Origin: an uncultured Oscillospiraceae bacterium
GTDB taxonomy: Bacteria > Bacillota > Clostridia > Oscillospirales > Acutalibacteraceae
DNA: 21,353 bases
Assembly: GCA_900539855.1 (NCBI GenBank)
Contig: UQDO01000041.1
Span: forward strand, 1 to 21,353
Direction: 5' to 3'
Positions 8,510-16,410 of the stretch are shown in pieces. The translations under genes and the position numbers were made by a program. Under the pieces are notes generated by a model that had not been told where the DNA came from, did not search any database, and was given only the letters and a program-made list of their open reading frames with translations. The first letter of the stretch is position 1. Each line of letters starts with the position of its first letter.

Positions 8510-9952
8510 ATGGAATGGGAAATAGTAATGGGACTTGAGGTTCACGTCGAGCTGGCGACCAAAACAAAGATTTTCTGCTCCTGCACGACCGAGTTCGGCG
8601 GAGCGCCAAACACACACTGCTGCCCGGTCTGTACCGGTATGCCGGGAACGCTGCCGGTTCTCAATAAAAAGGTGCTGGAATATGCCGTAAAGGCAGGTCT
8701 GGCACTCGGCTGCGAGATAACAAGATACAACAAATTCGACCGTAAAAACTATTTTTACCCCGACCTGCCCAAGGCGTATCAGATATCTCAGCTTTATCTG
8801 CCCTTTGCAAGAAACGGCAGGGTGGACTTTATAACGCGCAGTAAAAAGCCCGGCTTTGTAAGGATCCATGAGATACACATGGAGGAGGATGCCGGAAAGC
8901 TGGTGCACTCAGCCTTCGGAGACGCAACTTTCCCCGACTATAACAGATGTGGTGTACCGCTTATAGAAATAGTTTCCGAGCCGGACTTCCGCTCGGCTGA
9001 GGAGGTAATAGCCTACCTCGAAAAACTTAAGACCACATTTGAATATTTAGGTATTTCCGACTGCAAGATGCAGGAGGGCTCGATGCGTGCCGACGTCAAC
9101 CTGTCTGTAAGGAAAAAGGGCGAGCAGGAATTCGGTACAAGAACCGAAATGAAGAACATCAACTCCTTCAAAGCCATTGAACGCGCCATTGCCTTTGAGT
9201 CGGCACGTCAGATCGAGGTGCTGGAAAACGGCGGCAGGATAAAGCAGGAAACAAGGCGCTGGGACGACAACAAGGGCAAGACCTACGCAATGCGTTCCAA
9301 GGAAAACGCGCAGGATTACCGCTACTTCCCCGAGCCGGACATTCCGCCGGTGTCGATATCCGAGGAAACGATAAAGGAATACCTCGATAATATGCCGGAG
9401 TTTTCGTACGAAAAAATAGCGAGATATCAGAGCCAGTACGGCATAGCCGAGGCTGACGCCGCCATTATAGCAGGCTCAAAGTATCTGGCGTCGCTGTTTG
9501 AAAAAACGGCTGAGCTTTGCGGCGATCCAAAAGAGGTGCGTTTCTGGATAATGAGTCAGATTATGTACTTCATGAATGAGCGCGGCGTTCAGCCGGAGGA
9601 AATAACGCTGACAGCGGAAAAATTCGCGCAGTTCATCGACACGGTGAAATCGGGACGCATAAATAAGCAGACCGGCAAGACCGTGTTTGAGGCGATGTTC
9701 TTCGCCGAGGGCGATTTTGATATTGAAAAATATATAAAGGACAACGACCTTTTACAGGTTGATGACACCGCATCCATTGAAGAAGCGGTAAGAAAGGTCA
9801 TAGCCGCAAATCCTGCCGCGGCAGAGCAGTTCAAAAACGGCGAAAAGAAGGTCGTCGGCTTCTTTGTCGGTCAGGTCATGAAGGAAACAAGGGGCAAAGC
9901 AAAGCCCGAGACCGTAAACAAAACCGTGCTGTCAGAGCTCGGAAAGTTATAA
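8510..9952 (+). CDS. gatB: Asp/Glu-tRNA(Asn/Gln) amidotransferase subunit B
   Basis: This 480-residue subunit activates the misacylated Asp or Glu on tRNA with ATP and transfers ammonia to form Asn- or Gln-tRNA. The N-terminal cradle starts with MGLEVHVEL. The zinc-knuckle cysteines C23-x-C25 and C37/C38-C41 (CCPVC) are present, the kinase-like core has VSEPDF and EGSMRADVN, and the C-terminal YqeY-like helical tail carries RINKQTGK. Length is normal for the family. The start is set by GGAGG nine bases upstream and by the one-base gap after gatA. With gatC and gatA it makes a complete heterotrimer, so GatCAB function can be called confidently. Confidence 0.97.
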   Translation: MEWEIVMGLEVHVELATKTKIFCSCTTEFGGAPNTHCCPVCTGMPGTLPVLNKKVLEYAVKAGLALGCEITRYNKFDRKNYFYPDLPKAYQISQLYLPFARNGRVDFITRSKKPGFVRIHEIHMEEDAGKLVHSAFGDATFPDYNRCGVPLIEIVSEPDFRSAEEVIAYLEKLKTTFEYLGISDCKMQEGSMRADVNLSVRKKGEQEFGTRTEMKNINSFKAIERAIAFESARQIEVLENGGRIKQETRRWDDNKGKTYAMRSKENAQDYRYFPEPDIPPVSISEETIKEYLDNMPEFSYEKIARYQSQYGIAEADAAIIAGSKYLASLFEKTAELCGDPKEVRFWIMSQIMYFMNERGVQPEEITLTAEKFAQFIDTVKSGRINKQTGKTVFEAMFFAEGDFDIEKYIKDNDLLQVDDTASIEEAVRKVIAANPAAAEQFKNGEKKVVGFFVGQVMKETRGKAKPETVNKTVLSELGKL

Positions 9953-9967
9953 AAAGGAGTGTAGTAA

Positions 9968-11341
9968 ATGGAAACAGTAAGCACCGAAAAGCGCATTGAC
10001 AAAACCGAAATAGCATATATCATTGACGGATTCAAGGACGGGACGATAAATGACGGCGACAAGGTGACCGTCAAGGGTACCATCCACCGCATCAAGGAAA
10101 TGAGCGGCTTTGCGTTCGTCATAATCCGCACCGCGCGCATGACCTTCCAGTGCGTCTGGGAGGAGGGCAAGTCCGCTGCCGATATCAAGGACTTCAGCGT
10201 TGAGGAGTGTGTCGTAATAGACGGAACACTCATAAAGGAAGAACGCAGCCGTCTCGGATTTGATATCCGCATAGACGACATGAAGCGCATCTCCGGCAGA
10301 GCCGAGGTTCCGCCCATCGAAATAAGCAACGACCGCAAGATCGACAAGCTGACATTGAACACACTGCTTGACGACCGCGTGATATCGCTCCGCAATCCCA
10401 AGGTCAGAGCAATTCTTAAAATAGCCGACGGCGTGATGTACAGCTTCCGCGAATTTTTAAGGCAGGAGGGCTTTACCGAGTTCGTTCCGCCTAAGATAGT
10501 TGAGGCAGGAGCGGAAGGCGGCGCCGATATGTTCGAGGTCGATTATTTCGGCAAAAAGGCTTTCCTTAACCAGAGCCCTCAGATGTATAAGCAGATAATG
10601 GTCGGCGTGTTCCAGAAGGTGTATACCGTGGGTCCGGTGTTCCGTGCAGAAAAGTACAGCACCAACCGCCATATAAACGAGTTCCAGGGGCTTGATCTTG
10701 AAATGGGCTTTATAAATTCCTTTGAGGATCTTATGGAGCTTGAGGCAAGAATGTTCCAATTTATGTTCAAAACACTCAACGAGCAGTATGCGCCCGAGCT
10801 CGAGATGTATCTCGGCAAGGATGCGAGACTGCCTGAGCTGACCGTTTTCCCCAAGATAAAATTCATGGAGGCAAAGCAGCTTTTTGCCGACGCGCATCCC
10901 GGCGAACAGGGCAAGCGCGCACTGCTCGAGCCCGACTTTGCGCCTGAGGAGGAAAAATGGCTGGGCGAATATTTCTTAAAGGAGCATAATGCCCCCATTG
11001 TGTTTGTAACACATTATCCGTCGGTCAAGCGTCCGTTCTATGCTATGGAAGATCCGGCTGATCCTAAATTTACGCTCAGCTTTGACATGCTGCTCAACGG
11101 ACTTGAGGTCACCACCGGCGGTCAGCGCATACACGACTATGCCGAGCAGGTCGCAAAAATGCAGAAAAGAGGCATGGATATAGACCAGTTTGAGGACTAC
11201 CTCACCATGCACAAATATGGCATGCCGCCGCACGGCGGAATGGGACTGGGACTTGAGAGAATTGTCGAAAACATTCTGGGACTTGACAATATCAAGCGCG
11301 CCACCGCATTTCCGAGAGACCGCGACAGGCTCCGTCCGTAA
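9968..11341 (+). CDS. aspS: Archaeal-type aspartyl-tRNA synthetase, probably non-discriminating
   Basis: This 457-residue class II synthetase is much shorter than the roughly 590-residue bacterial AspRS and lacks its GAD insertion, so it is the archaeal/eukaryal type. It has an N-terminal OB-fold anticodon domain (about 30-105), motif 2 FRAEKYSTNRH (225-235) and motif 3 GMGLGLERI ending FPRDRDRLRP (448-457). His40 in GTIHRIKE stands where discriminating archaeal enzymes have Trp (Trp26 in Thermococcus), which favours charging both tRNA-Asp and tRNA-Asn. It would feed Asp-tRNA-Asn to GatCAB, encoded just upstream. AAAGGAG (9953-9959) precedes the ATG by eight bases. AsnRS shares the fold and is the alternative, but that enzyme would make the GatCAB partner role unnecessary. 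The operon implies a second, bacterial-type aspS may exist elsewhere. Confidence 0.88.
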   Translation: METVSTEKRIDKTEIAYIIDGFKDGTINDGDKVTVKGTIHRIKEMSGFAFVIIRTARMTFQCVWEEGKSAADIKDFSVEECVVIDGTLIKEERSRLGFDIRIDDMKRISGRAEVPPIEISNDRKIDKLTLNTLLDDRVISLRNPKVRAILKIADGVMYSFREFLRQEGFTEFVPPKIVEAGAEGGADMFEVDYFGKKAFLNQSPQMYKQIMVGVFQKVYTVGPVFRAEKYSTNRHINEFQGLDLEMGFINSFEDLMELEARMFQFMFKTLNEQYAPELEMYLGKDARLPELTVFPKIKFMEAKQLFADAHPGEQGKRALLEPDFAPEEEKWLGEYFLKEHNAPIVFVTHYPSVKRPFYAMEDPADPKFTLSFDMLLNGLEVTTGGQRIHDYAEQVAKMQKRGMDIDQFEDYLTMHKYGMPPHGGMGLGLERIVENILGLDNIKRATAFPRDRDRLRP

Positions 11342-11373
11342 GCCGTATATCAAGAAGTCAGCGGCTGCCTGAT

Positions 11374-11392
11374 CCGCACCGCAAAGGTGCGG
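11374..11392 (+). other. Small hairpin after aspS
   Basis: CCGCACC (11374-11380) pairs perfectly with GGTGCGG (11386-11392) around a 5-base loop GCAAA. No T-run follows. It may stabilise the 3' end of the operon message ahead of the true terminator. Confidence 0.5.
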
Positions 11393-11405
11393 CATAAGTT
11401 ATGAT

Positions 11406-11445
11406 AAAAAGCGAACCGGCAAAGTTTTCTGCCGGTTCGCTTTTT
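11406..11445. terminator. Bidirectional rho-independent terminator
   Basis: A perfect 16-bp stem (11406-11421 with 11430-11445), GC-rich in the middle and flanked by A5 and T5, encloses an 8-base loop. The A-run and T-run let it work in both directions, ending the gatCAB-aspS message and any read-through from the minus strand. Confidence 0.92.
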
Positions 11446-11467
11446 GTTTTATGATTGTTTGACAATG

Positions 11468-11585
11468 TAAATTTTAGTTCAGCGCCGTTAAATGCGAGAA
11501 TTCTAATTGAATGCTTGTAGGGCAGGAGTCGTGCCCCTGCCCTACGTCCATCAATATATCTATTACGTCGCTAAACTAAGATTTA
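11468..11585. repeat. MITE-like 118-bp inverted-repeat element
   Basis: Bases 11468-11489 match the reverse complement of 11564-11585 at 18 of 22 positions (core TAGTTCAGCG against TAGTTTAGCG). Centred between these arms is a perfect 10-bp palindrome, GTAGGGCAGG (11517-11526) with CCTGCCCTAC (11536-11545). There is no coding sequence and no clear target-site duplication. It looks like a small non-autonomous interspersed repeat, but one copy cannot prove mobility. Confidence 0.5.
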
Positions 11586-11600
11586 TCGCTGTATGGGCAT

Positions 11601-11627
11601 AAAAACGGCGGAAGCAACGCTTCCGCC
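11601..11627 (-). terminator. Terminator of the MATE/Nudix minus-strand operon
   Basis: GGCGGAAGC (11607-11615) and GCTTCCGCC (11619-11627) form a 9-bp stem with a 3-base loop. Read on the minus strand it is followed by GTTTTT (11606-11601), 31 bases after the stop of the MATE gene. Confidence 0.85.
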
Positions 11628-11657
11628 AAGCAAAACATCAAACTGATTCCTATGCCC

Positions 11658-13049
11658 TTACACTTCGTCGGTTACGATGTTCCTGACCCAAATACCTTTT
11701 TTAAGCAGCACCGTACCGATTATACACTTTATAATATCGACCGCCTGACATGCGGCGTAGAGCGGCAGTATCGCAACATCTGTGTAGCGCGACAGCACGA
11801 AGGCAAGCGGCACGGTCACAACCCATACAAAGCAGCTGTCGAACAAAAAGGTCACAAAGGTCTGACCGCCCGAACGCAGCGTGAAGTACGAAGCGTGAGC
11901 ATAGGCGTTTACCGGCATGAACGCAGCGCTTATGCACATTATTTTTGTGGCAAGTGCACGGATCTCGGCGTCAACCTTGTAAAAATCAGGTATAAACTGC
12001 GCGGCACCGATATAAATGACCGCAACTATAACACTTATCATTATCGAAAAGACCATCATCTTGCGGTCTGAGTCGCGCGCCTTGTCGAACTCCCCTGCAC
12101 CAAGCTGCTGACCGACTATTATGCCGATCGAGGTGCCGACTGCCATAAAGATTACCGAGAAAACGTTCCAGAAGGTCGAAGAAATATTAACCGCCGCAAC
12201 AACGTCCAGTCCCCTCGTCGAATACGACTGGTTGAGCAGCGCGATGCCGGCTGCCCAAAGTGCCTCGTTTATCATGAGCGGCATACCCTTTTTGAGCATC
12301 TGCACCGTAAGCGCGGCAGGTATCTTGGCGCTTCTGTATGCACCCTCGATAAACTTGAAGCGTTCCTTGTTTTTATGCGTCCATACTGCCACTATCGCAA
12401 GCTCGACATACCTCGACATGACAGTAGCAACGGCGGCGCCGACTGCGCCAAGCCTCGGTGCGCCGAAATGACCGAATATCAAAATATAATTGAAGCACAG
12501 GTTGACCGCGACAGCTATAAGACCTGCTTTCATGGGCATGAGGGTCTCCCCCGTCTCACGCAGACTGCTTGCGTAGCACTGCGCCAGCGCCGTCGGCAGC
12601 AGACCGACTATCATAACAAGCAGATAGTCGTTTGCCGCCTTGAGTGATCCTGCCGCATCCTCCGGCGCGCCCTCGCCGCGCAAAAACGGTTCTATGAGCT
12701 CATTGCCGAAAAATCCGAACGTAACGCTTGCGATAAGCGTCAGTATGACCGCCAGCCACAGCTTGAAGCGGAAAGAATTTCTCATTCCGACATAATCCTT
12801 TTTTCCGTAGAACTGCGCGCCGAATATGCCTGCACCCGAGACATCCCCGAAAATGCAGAGCGTGAATACGAAAATAAGCTGGTTTGACACCGCAACGCCG
12901 GTCATTTCGACCTTGCCTGCGCCGCCCACCATGATGTTGTCAAGCATGCTGACAAAATTTGTAATGCCGTTCTGAAGCATTATAGGCACCGATATTGCCA
13001 GTACGTGACGGTAAAAGTCCCTGCTTCCTATGTATTTACTGCTTTTCAT
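11658..13049 (-). CDS. MATE-family multidrug/metabolite exporter
   Basis: This 463-residue membrane protein has about twelve hydrophobic segments in two related halves, as in the MATE group of the MOP exporter superfamily, which uses Na+ or H+ gradients to expel small molecules. Supporting stretches are the N-terminal IMLQNGITNFVSMLDNIMVG, LRETGETLMPM ahead of the mid-protein helices, VGTSIGIIVGQQLGAGEFDKA at the start of the second half, and YFTLRSGGQT. The substrate cannot be predicted. The ATG (CAT at 13047-13049) is preceded by AGGAG (13056-13060) at six bases. The gene starts 30 bases after the stop of the Nudix gene, so the two form a minus-strand operon ending at the terminator at 11601-11627. 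Confidence 0.92.
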   Translation of the reverse strand: MKSSKYIGSRDFYRHVLAISVPIMLQNGITNFVSMLDNIMVGGAGKVEMTGVAVSNQLIFVFTLCIFGDVSGAGIFGAQFYGKKDYVGMRNSFRFKLWLAVILTLIASVTFGFFGNELIEPFLRGEGAPEDAAGSLKAANDYLLVMIVGLLPTALAQCYASSLRETGETLMPMKAGLIAVAVNLCFNYILIFGHFGAPRLGAVGAAVATVMSRYVELAIVAVWTHKNKERFKFIEGAYRSAKIPAALTVQMLKKGMPLMINEALWAAGIALLNQSYSTRGLDVVAAVNISSTFWNVFSVIFMAVGTSIGIIVGQQLGAGEFDKARDSDRKMMVFSIMISVIVAVIYIGAAQFIPDFYKVDAEIRALATKIMCISAAFMPVNAYAHASYFTLRSGGQTFVTFLFDSCFVWVVTVPLAFVLSRYTDVAILPLYAACQAVDIIKCIIGTVLLKKGIWVRNIVTDEV

Positions 13050-13079
13050 ACGTTTCTCCTATCAAACGCAAAACCAAGC

Positions 13080-13625
13080 TCAAGCCATGAAAATCCCTTT
13101 ATACAAAGCCAGCTTCAATATTGCTATCTGTGTTTTGGCGTCCACTATGTCGCCGCTCATGACCAGTGAGACCGCCTTTTTAAGCGGCAGTCTGAACGAC
13201 TCCAGAAATTCGCCGTCGTCAAGGTGATTTTCACCGAATTCAAGGCCTATCGCGCCTATGATGTGTATTATCTCGCCGCAGTAGCCAGGTGACGGATAAA
13301 GTGTCCCCAACGACTCAAAATGTTTTGCCGTCGCGCCGGTCTCCTCGTAAAGCTCACGCTTGCCGCATTCGAGCGGATCCTCGCCCGGCTCGATCTTGCC
13401 TGCCGGCAGCTCGACCACCACCTCACCGTACGGGTACCTGAACTGCCTCACGAAAAGCAGCTGATCGTCCTCGGTAAGCGCCGCAACGCAGACGCCGCCG
13501 CTGTGGTCGACCACCTCGCGCATCGACTGTCTGCCGTCGGGCAGTTGCACCGTATCGCGCCTAACATGTATTATTTTTCCGTCATATATCTTCTCTGAAC
13601 CGATAGTTTTTTCTTCAAGCTTCAT
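13080..13625 (-). CDS. Nudix hydrolase, ADP-ribose pyrophosphatase type
   Basis: This 181-residue cytoplasmic enzyme has a complete Nudix box: G76, E82, then R90-E91-L92, E94-E95 and G97. The catalytic and Mg-binding glutamates are therefore intact. The arrangement of MREVVDHSGGV before the box, FRYP, and YPSPGYCGE after it matches the ADP-ribose pyrophosphatase (NudF/YqkG) branch, which splits ADP-ribose into AMP and ribose 5-phosphate; the SPG stretch is the usual specificity mark. GGAGG (complement of 13632-13636) lies six bases from the ATG. It is the first gene of the minus-strand operon with the MATE exporter. The two products have no obvious shared pathway. Confidence 0.9.
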   Translation of the reverse strand: MKLEEKTIGSEKIYDGKIIHVRRDTVQLPDGRQSMREVVDHSGGVCVAALTEDDQLLFVRQFRYPYGEVVVELPAGKIEPGEDPLECGKRELYEETGATAKHFESLGTLYPSPGYCGEIIHIIGAIGLEFGENHLDDGEFLESFRLPLKKAVSLVMSGDIVDAKTQIAILKLALYKGIFMA

Positions 13626-13684
13626 GTGACGCCTCCATGCTGCATAAATATATTTAAAAGGTATCAGATAAGTGAGGGTGACCT
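13626..13684. promoter_or_regulatory. Divergent intergenic region
   Basis: These 59 bases separate the minus-strand Nudix gene from the plus-strand peptidase gene and must hold at least part of both promoters. The middle is A/T-rich (about 13643-13662), but I find no -35/-10 pair I would defend. Both ribosome binding sites are here: GGAGG on the minus strand (13632-13636) and GAGGGTG (13673-13679) on the plus strand. Confidence 0.4.
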
Positions 13685-14587
13685 ATGCCGAACATTATAA
13701 AACATATCGAGCACGATTACAACAGTTTTTCTGAAATTATGCGGAGTTTATGCGAGGAATATAAATTTCTGCACCGCTTTTCGATAGGAAAGAGCGTTTT
13801 CGGACGCGATCTTGCGGCACTAAGGTTGGGCAGCTCCGCCGACTGCATAGTTTATGCCGGAGCAATACACGGCTCGGAACGCATAACCGCAACATTGCTG
13901 CTGAAATTCATATCCGAGCTTTGCGAGGCTGTGGCGGCAAACGGCAAAATATGCGATGTGGACGCAAGACGTGCGCTCTACGGCAGGAGCGTTATATTCG
14001 TTCCGCTCTGCAATCCCGACGGGTGCGAGATATCACTTAAAGGCGCTGCCGGCTGCGGCGCTCACGCCGCGCGGATATATAAGCTGTGCGGAGGTGATTT
14101 CGAACACTGGAACGCAAATTTAAGAGGAGTTGACTTAAACCATAACTTTGACGCAGGCTGGGAGGAGCTGCACAAGTTAGAAAGAGAGCAGGGATATTTC
14201 GGACCCGGACCCACAAGGTACGGCGGCACAAAGCCGTTTTCCGAACCTGAGTCAGCCGCCCTTGCCGAGCTTTGCCGCACCTACAACATCCGCTATCTGC
14301 TGACATTCCATTCCCAGGGCGAGGTCATATACTGGGACTATGACGGAATAGAAACGCCGCGCGGCAAAAAAATGGCTGAGATATTCTCGGCGTCAAGCGG
14401 CTACGCGCTTGATGTGCCGACCGGTCTCGCCACCGGCGGCGGATTCAAGGACTGGTTCATAAAGGAATTCCGCCGTCCCGGATTTACGATAGAGGTAGGA
14501 CTCGGCAAAAATCCCCTTGCCGCCGCAAGCGGTGCGGAAATTTACGAAAAGATACGCGAAATGCTTGTGTTGGGACTGCTCATGTAG
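13685..14587 (+). CDS. M14-family zinc carboxypeptidase
   Basis: This 300-residue protein has the M14 fold signatures: H62-x-x-E65 (first two zinc ligands, in AIHGSER), H209 (third ligand, in TFHSQGE), NPDG at 110-113, N144-x-R146-G-V-D-L-N-x-N-F at the substrate-binding loop, and E270 (catalytic base, in FTIEVG). The closest functional family is the gamma-D-glutamyl-meso-diaminopimelate peptidase group, which trims peptidoglycan peptides in spore formers. There is no signal peptide and no LysM domain, unlike the spore-associated enzymes, so it may act in the cytoplasm on muropeptides or other peptides. It is followed after 20 bases by the SpoVB-like gene, probably co-transcribed, which supports a cell-envelope role. 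Substrate is inferred, not seen. Confidence 0.87.
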   Translation: MPNIIKHIEHDYNSFSEIMRSLCEEYKFLHRFSIGKSVFGRDLAALRLGSSADCIVYAGAIHGSERITATLLLKFISELCEAVAANGKICDVDARRALYGRSVIFVPLCNPDGCEISLKGAAGCGAHAARIYKLCGGDFEHWNANLRGVDLNHNFDAGWEELHKLEREQGYFGPGPTRYGGTKPFSEPESAALAELCRTYNIRYLLTFHSQGEVIYWDYDGIETPRGKKMAEIFSASSGYALDVPTGLATGGGFKDWFIKEFRRPGFTIEVGLGKNPLAAASGAEIYEKIREMLVLGLLM

Positions 14588-14607
14588 CTTTAAAAGAGGC
14601 AGGCTTT

Positions 14608-16125
14608 ATGAAAATATCTGTTTTTGTGAAAAACACGGTCGTGCTTTGCCTTACCTCGGTCATACTCCGCATAGCGGGCGTCCTGTTCAGGATATACCTT
14701 GCCGACCGCATAGGCTCCGAGGGCATGGGCGTTTATCAGCTCATATTTTCGGTATACATTCTGGCTTCGACCTTTGCCATGTCCGGCATCTGCACGGCTG
14801 TTACCCGTCTTGTGTCGGAAAATCTCGACCGCGGAAGGCTGGCTGTAAAACGCGTCATGCGCGCCGCAGCCGTGCTGACGCTTATTGCGGCGGCGGTATC
14901 GTCCGCCGCCGTGTTTTTCGGTGCTGAATTTATAGGGGTGAGACTGCTCTGTGACGCAAGGACCGTACCGGCACTGAAAATACTTTGCTTTTCGCTGCCG
15001 TTTATGGGGCTGTCGTCCTGTATAAGAGGCTATTTTATAGCCTGCCGCAAGACCCTTTCCCCGTCGCTTACCGGGCTGGCAGAACAGGCTGTCAGGATAG
15101 GCGTCGTGCTGTTCTGCCTGTCGAAAGGGATCAGCAGAGGCATCGCCTACAGCGCGGCTGCGGTGCTGCTTGGCGATACGACCGCCGAGACCGTCTCGTT
15201 CCTCATAAGCTGGGTGCTGTACAGGCGCGATCTTCGCAAAATGCATGGGTCGGACAGAATATCGGGAGTATTCCGCAAAATACTTCGCATAGCACTGCCG
15301 CTCTCGGCGGCTGCCTACATGTCAACCACCCTGCACACGGCGGAAAATTTGCTCATCCCCTCACGCCTTTCGGGATACCACGGCACAAAAGGCAGAGGAC
15401 TTGAGCTGTTCGGCGCTATAAAAGGTATGGCAATGCCGCTTTTGTTTTTTCCGGCGTCGTTTTTAAATTCGGTATCCACAATGCTGATACCAGAGGTATC
15501 GCAGGCGGCGGCACGCGGCAACCGGTCAGAGGTGAAAAAGACGGTCGAAAAGGCGGTCGGCATCACGCTGCCGCTGTCACTGCTCGCGGCGTTTGCGTTT
15601 TTATTTTTCGCCTACGACATCGCCGACATAGTTTACGGCGACAGCGACGTTGGCTACATATTGCGCGTGCTGTCACCGATAGTGCCGTTTATGTACCTTG
15701 AAAGCGTGGCTTCGGGGCTGCTCAAAGGCCTTGACGGTCAGATGAAAATGCTGCGCTACAATTTTGTCGATTCCGCGGCACGCATAGCGGCGGTGCTTTT
15801 GCTTGTACCGCACACCGGAATATCCGGCTATCTGATGATAATGACTGTCAGCAACTGCTTCACGTCGCTTATGTGCCTTTCAAAGCTGAAGCGCGCGTCG
15901 GAAGCTAAGATCGATATAATGCGTTCGGTCATATTTCCCGGTTTCTTTTGTGCGGCAGGCGGTGCTTTGGGTAGATCGGTCGCCGGCTTTATTGGCGAAA
16001 AAACGATAGGCACAATAGCAGGAATGGCTGTGCTGGCGGCGGCCTTTGCCATTGGTACGACCTTTACGCGACGTGCAAAAAGGACGCGGACGGTAAGCAC
16101 CCGGCTGTATAAAGCAAAAAAATAG
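14608..16125 (+). CDS. SpoVB/MurJ-like polysaccharide flippase (MOP superfamily)
   Basis: This 505-residue protein has about 14 membrane segments and the pattern of the stage V sporulation protein B group: GSEGMGVYQLIFSVY near the start, TRLVSEN at about 66-72, SCIRGYFIACRKTLSP at about 137-152, and EQAVRI just after. Members flip lipid-linked sugar precursors for cell wall or spore cortex. The arginine-rich C-terminus (TRRAKRTR) would be cytoplasmic. AGAGG (14595-14599) is eight bases from the ATG. It sits downstream of the M14 peptidase and ends at a strong terminator. MurJ itself or a capsule exporter are alternatives; the motif match to SpoVB is better. Sporulation cannot be asserted from this gene alone. 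Confidence 0.85.
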   Translation: MKISVFVKNTVVLCLTSVILRIAGVLFRIYLADRIGSEGMGVYQLIFSVYILASTFAMSGICTAVTRLVSENLDRGRLAVKRVMRAAAVLTLIAAAVSSAAVFFGAEFIGVRLLCDARTVPALKILCFSLPFMGLSSCIRGYFIACRKTLSPSLTGLAEQAVRIGVVLFCLSKGISRGIAYSAAAVLLGDTTAETVSFLISWVLYRRDLRKMHGSDRISGVFRKILRIALPLSAAAYMSTTLHTAENLLIPSRLSGYHGTKGRGLELFGAIKGMAMPLLFFPASFLNSVSTMLIPEVSQAAARGNRSEVKKTVEKAVGITLPLSLLAAFAFLFFAYDIADIVYGDSDVGYILRVLSPIVPFMYLESVASGLLKGLDGQMKMLRYNFVDSAARIAAVLLLVPHTGISGYLMIMTVSNCFTSLMCLSKLKRASEAKIDIMRSVIFPGFFCAAGGALGRSVAGFIGEKTIGTIAGMAVLAAAFAIGTTFTRRAKRTRTVSTRLYKAKK

Positions 16126-16180
16126 AAAAGACTTTGCACTGTGTCATTCCCGGCAAGCAATATTCTTTTAAATATATATA

Positions 16181-16220
16181 AAAAAGTGTTTCAAAAGGTA
16201 GACTTTTTGAAACACTTTTT
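16181..16220 (+). terminator. Terminator after the SpoVB-like gene
   Basis: A 16-bp stem (16181-16196 with 16205-16220, one G-T pair near the loop allowed) encloses an 8-base loop and is flanked by A and T runs, so it could work in both directions. It starts 55 bases after the stop codon. Its core (16187-16214) is related to the palindrome at 16367-16394. Confidence 0.85.
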
Positions 16221-16394
16221 TATCACCCCATATTGTAGCATATCTGTCTGGAAAATTCAACCTTTATTCGCCAATTAATTAATGAAATGGGGCGAAATTT
16301 GAATTTTAAATGGTTTTTATAGCAAAATCAGCACGAAAAACCGCCACATGACCATATTTGTAATGCTGTTCCAAAAAGTCTACTTTTTGGAACA
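16187..16394. repeat. Pair of inverted, related 28-base palindromes bracketing an AT-rich spacer
   Basis: The left copy (16187-16214) and the reverse complement of the right copy (16367-16394) agree at 25 of 28 positions. Two of the three differences form a compensatory pair (positions 5 and 24: T-A in one, C-G in the other), which keeps the stem intact. The 152 bases between hold no gene and no promoter I can defend. This resembles a small palindromic interspersed element, with the left end also serving as a terminator. Confidence 0.55.
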
Positions 16395-16395
16395 G
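16366..16395 (+). promoter_or_regulatory. Hairpin immediately upstream of the glycosylase ribosome binding site
   Basis: CTGTTCCAAAAAGT (16366-16379) is the exact reverse complement of 16382-16395. It ends two bases before the Shine-Dalgarno GGAGGAG (16398-16404). No T-run follows, so it is not a terminator. In RNA it could stabilise the 5' end or influence ribosome access. Confidence 0.45.
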
Positions 16396-16410
16396 TGGGA
16401 GGAGATTATT

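Noticed and set aside
7318..8511. A 397-codon open frame on the minus strand opposite gatA.
   Set aside because: It lies wholly inside a certain gene, has no ribosome binding site and shows no family features; long antisense frames are common opposite codon-biased genes.
16299..16327. TTGAAT considered as a -35 for the glycosylase-LRR-cohesin genes.
   Set aside because: No acceptable -10 occurs at 16-18 bases downstream; I could not identify the promoter of this group.
16348..16410. Upstream ATG that would lengthen the glycosylase by 21 residues.
   Set aside because: It would translate the palindrome at 16366-16395 and has no Shine-Dalgarno; ATG 16411 has GGAGGAG at six bases.
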